NCBI GenBank assembly: GCA_029857855.1
Contig: JAOUGG010000226.1
Location: 1 to 5,651, forward strand
Length of the DNA: 5,651 bases
Source of the DNA: Acidimicrobiia bacterium
GTDB taxonomy: Bacteria; Actinomycetota; Acidimicrobiia; Acidimicrobiales; SZUA-35
Direction of reading: 5' to 3'
Shown here: piece by piece, positions 5,196 through 5,651 of the stretch
Numbering within the stretch: position 1 is the first letter of the stretch
Layout of the letters: each line of letters opens with the position of its first letter
The notes under the pieces: model-generated
What the model saw: the letters and a program-made list of their open reading frames with translations, nothing else
Databases searched by the model: none
Told to the model about the DNA's origin: nothing
Translations under genes and position numbers: made by a program

Positions 5196-5651
5196 ATGGC
5201 GGATGATGAGGAACCGGCGATCCGATTACTGATCGTCGACGATCACGAGGTGGTGGCGCTCGGCCTTCGTTCCCTGATCGAGGACGAGCCCGGTATCACT
5301 GTGGTCGGCATTGTCGGTTCGGCCGCCGAGGCCGTAACTTCGGCCAGGCGACTGAAGCCCGATGTCGCACTGGTCGACTTCCGGCTACCGGACGGTACCG
5401 GTGCCGACGCCACTCGACTCATCGGGCAGCTCGACCCCGCTCCACAGGTGGTCATGATCACCTCGGTCGCCGACCGGAGGGTCCTGGCTCTGGCACTGGA
5501 GGCCGGTTGCTGTGGATTTTGTCGAAGAACGCCGATCGTGCCGACCTGGTGGCCGCTGTCCGGGCGGCGGCCGACAACGACTCCTACTTCACCCGCGACA
5601 TGCTCAAACACCTGATGCACCTCCGCCGATTCGACCAGGTCGACGTTGGCG
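5196..5651 (+). CDS. NarL/LuxR-family response regulator, incomplete at window end, with apparent frameshift
   Basis: It starts at ATG 5196, five bases after the kinase stop, and reads 'MADDEEPAIRLLIVDDHEVV'. The receiver has Asp15-Asp16, phospho-acceptor Asp61 in 'DVALVDFRLPDGTG', and the Thr/Ser switch at 'VVMITS' (89-90). The frame then breaks at TTTT (5517-5520): it continues as 'GFCRRTPI' to a stop near 5613. Adding one T gives 'GFLSKNADRADLVAAV' with the conserved Lys111, then 'RAAADNDSYFTRDMLKHLM' and on to the window edge with no stop. A LuxR-type helix-turn-helix is expected beyond 5651 from the family pattern but is not visible. It is the likely partner of the adjacent kinase. The frameshift may be a base-calling error; if real, the receiver is truncated before the Lys and inactive. 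Confidence 0.85.

Noticed and set aside
1..5651. CRISPR array, tRNA, rRNA, transposase or attachment-site signals
   Set aside because: No regularly spaced repeats, no tRNA-like cloverleaf, and no transposase or integrase motifs were seen on either strand by reading.

Overview
The window looks like GC-rich bacterial chromosomal DNA, most plausibly from an actinomycete-type organism (Actinomycetota). The grounds are strong G/C preference at third codon positions, a polyphosphate-glucokinase fragment next to a bacterial-type GH15 glucoamylase, a LuxR-type two-component system with the 'LHDDPIQ' kinase box, and a probable leaderless kinase start. An Acidimicrobiia-like source is possible, but I cannot show it from the sequence. 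I found no RNA gene, CRISPR array, insertion sequence or phage gene.

Layout. (1) 47-1075 (+): an intact cation diffusion facilitator with a strong Shine-Dalgarno. (2) 1090-1367 (+): the C-terminal remnant of an AI-2E/PerM family membrane protein, beginning right after the transporter's stop. (3) 1455-1691 (+): a small intact DUF1059-like protein. (4) 1692-1789 (-): the first ~30 codons of a polyphosphate glucokinase, cut off beside the DUF1059 stop. (5) 1786-3451 (-): a GH15 glucan 1,4-alpha-glucosidase that lacks its N-terminal domain and is split by two single-base frameshifts. It overlaps the ppgK start by 4 bases (GTGA). (6) 3461-3907 (-): a stand-alone receiver protein. (7) 3908-4092: the divergent intergenic region, with a candidate promoter for the kinase. 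(8) 4093-5190 (+): a soluble NarL/DegS-type histidine kinase. (9) 5196 to the window end (+): its NarL-type response regulator, with one apparent base loss in a T run and no C-terminus in the window.

Function. The kinase/regulator pair plus the divergent receiver form a compact cytosolic phosphorelay module. The glucoamylase would release glucose from alpha-glucans and the polyphosphate glucokinase would phosphorylate it using polyphosphate, but both genes are broken here. Three of the four intact genes (transporter, DUF1059, lone receiver) have a stop codon that abuts a truncated neighbour. This suggests a region that has lost segments, or an assembly with joined fragments. All three frameshifts are repaired by adding one base, which points partly to base-calling error. 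I do not see convincing evidence of a new biological system; the unusual part is the mosaic of intact and truncated genes.
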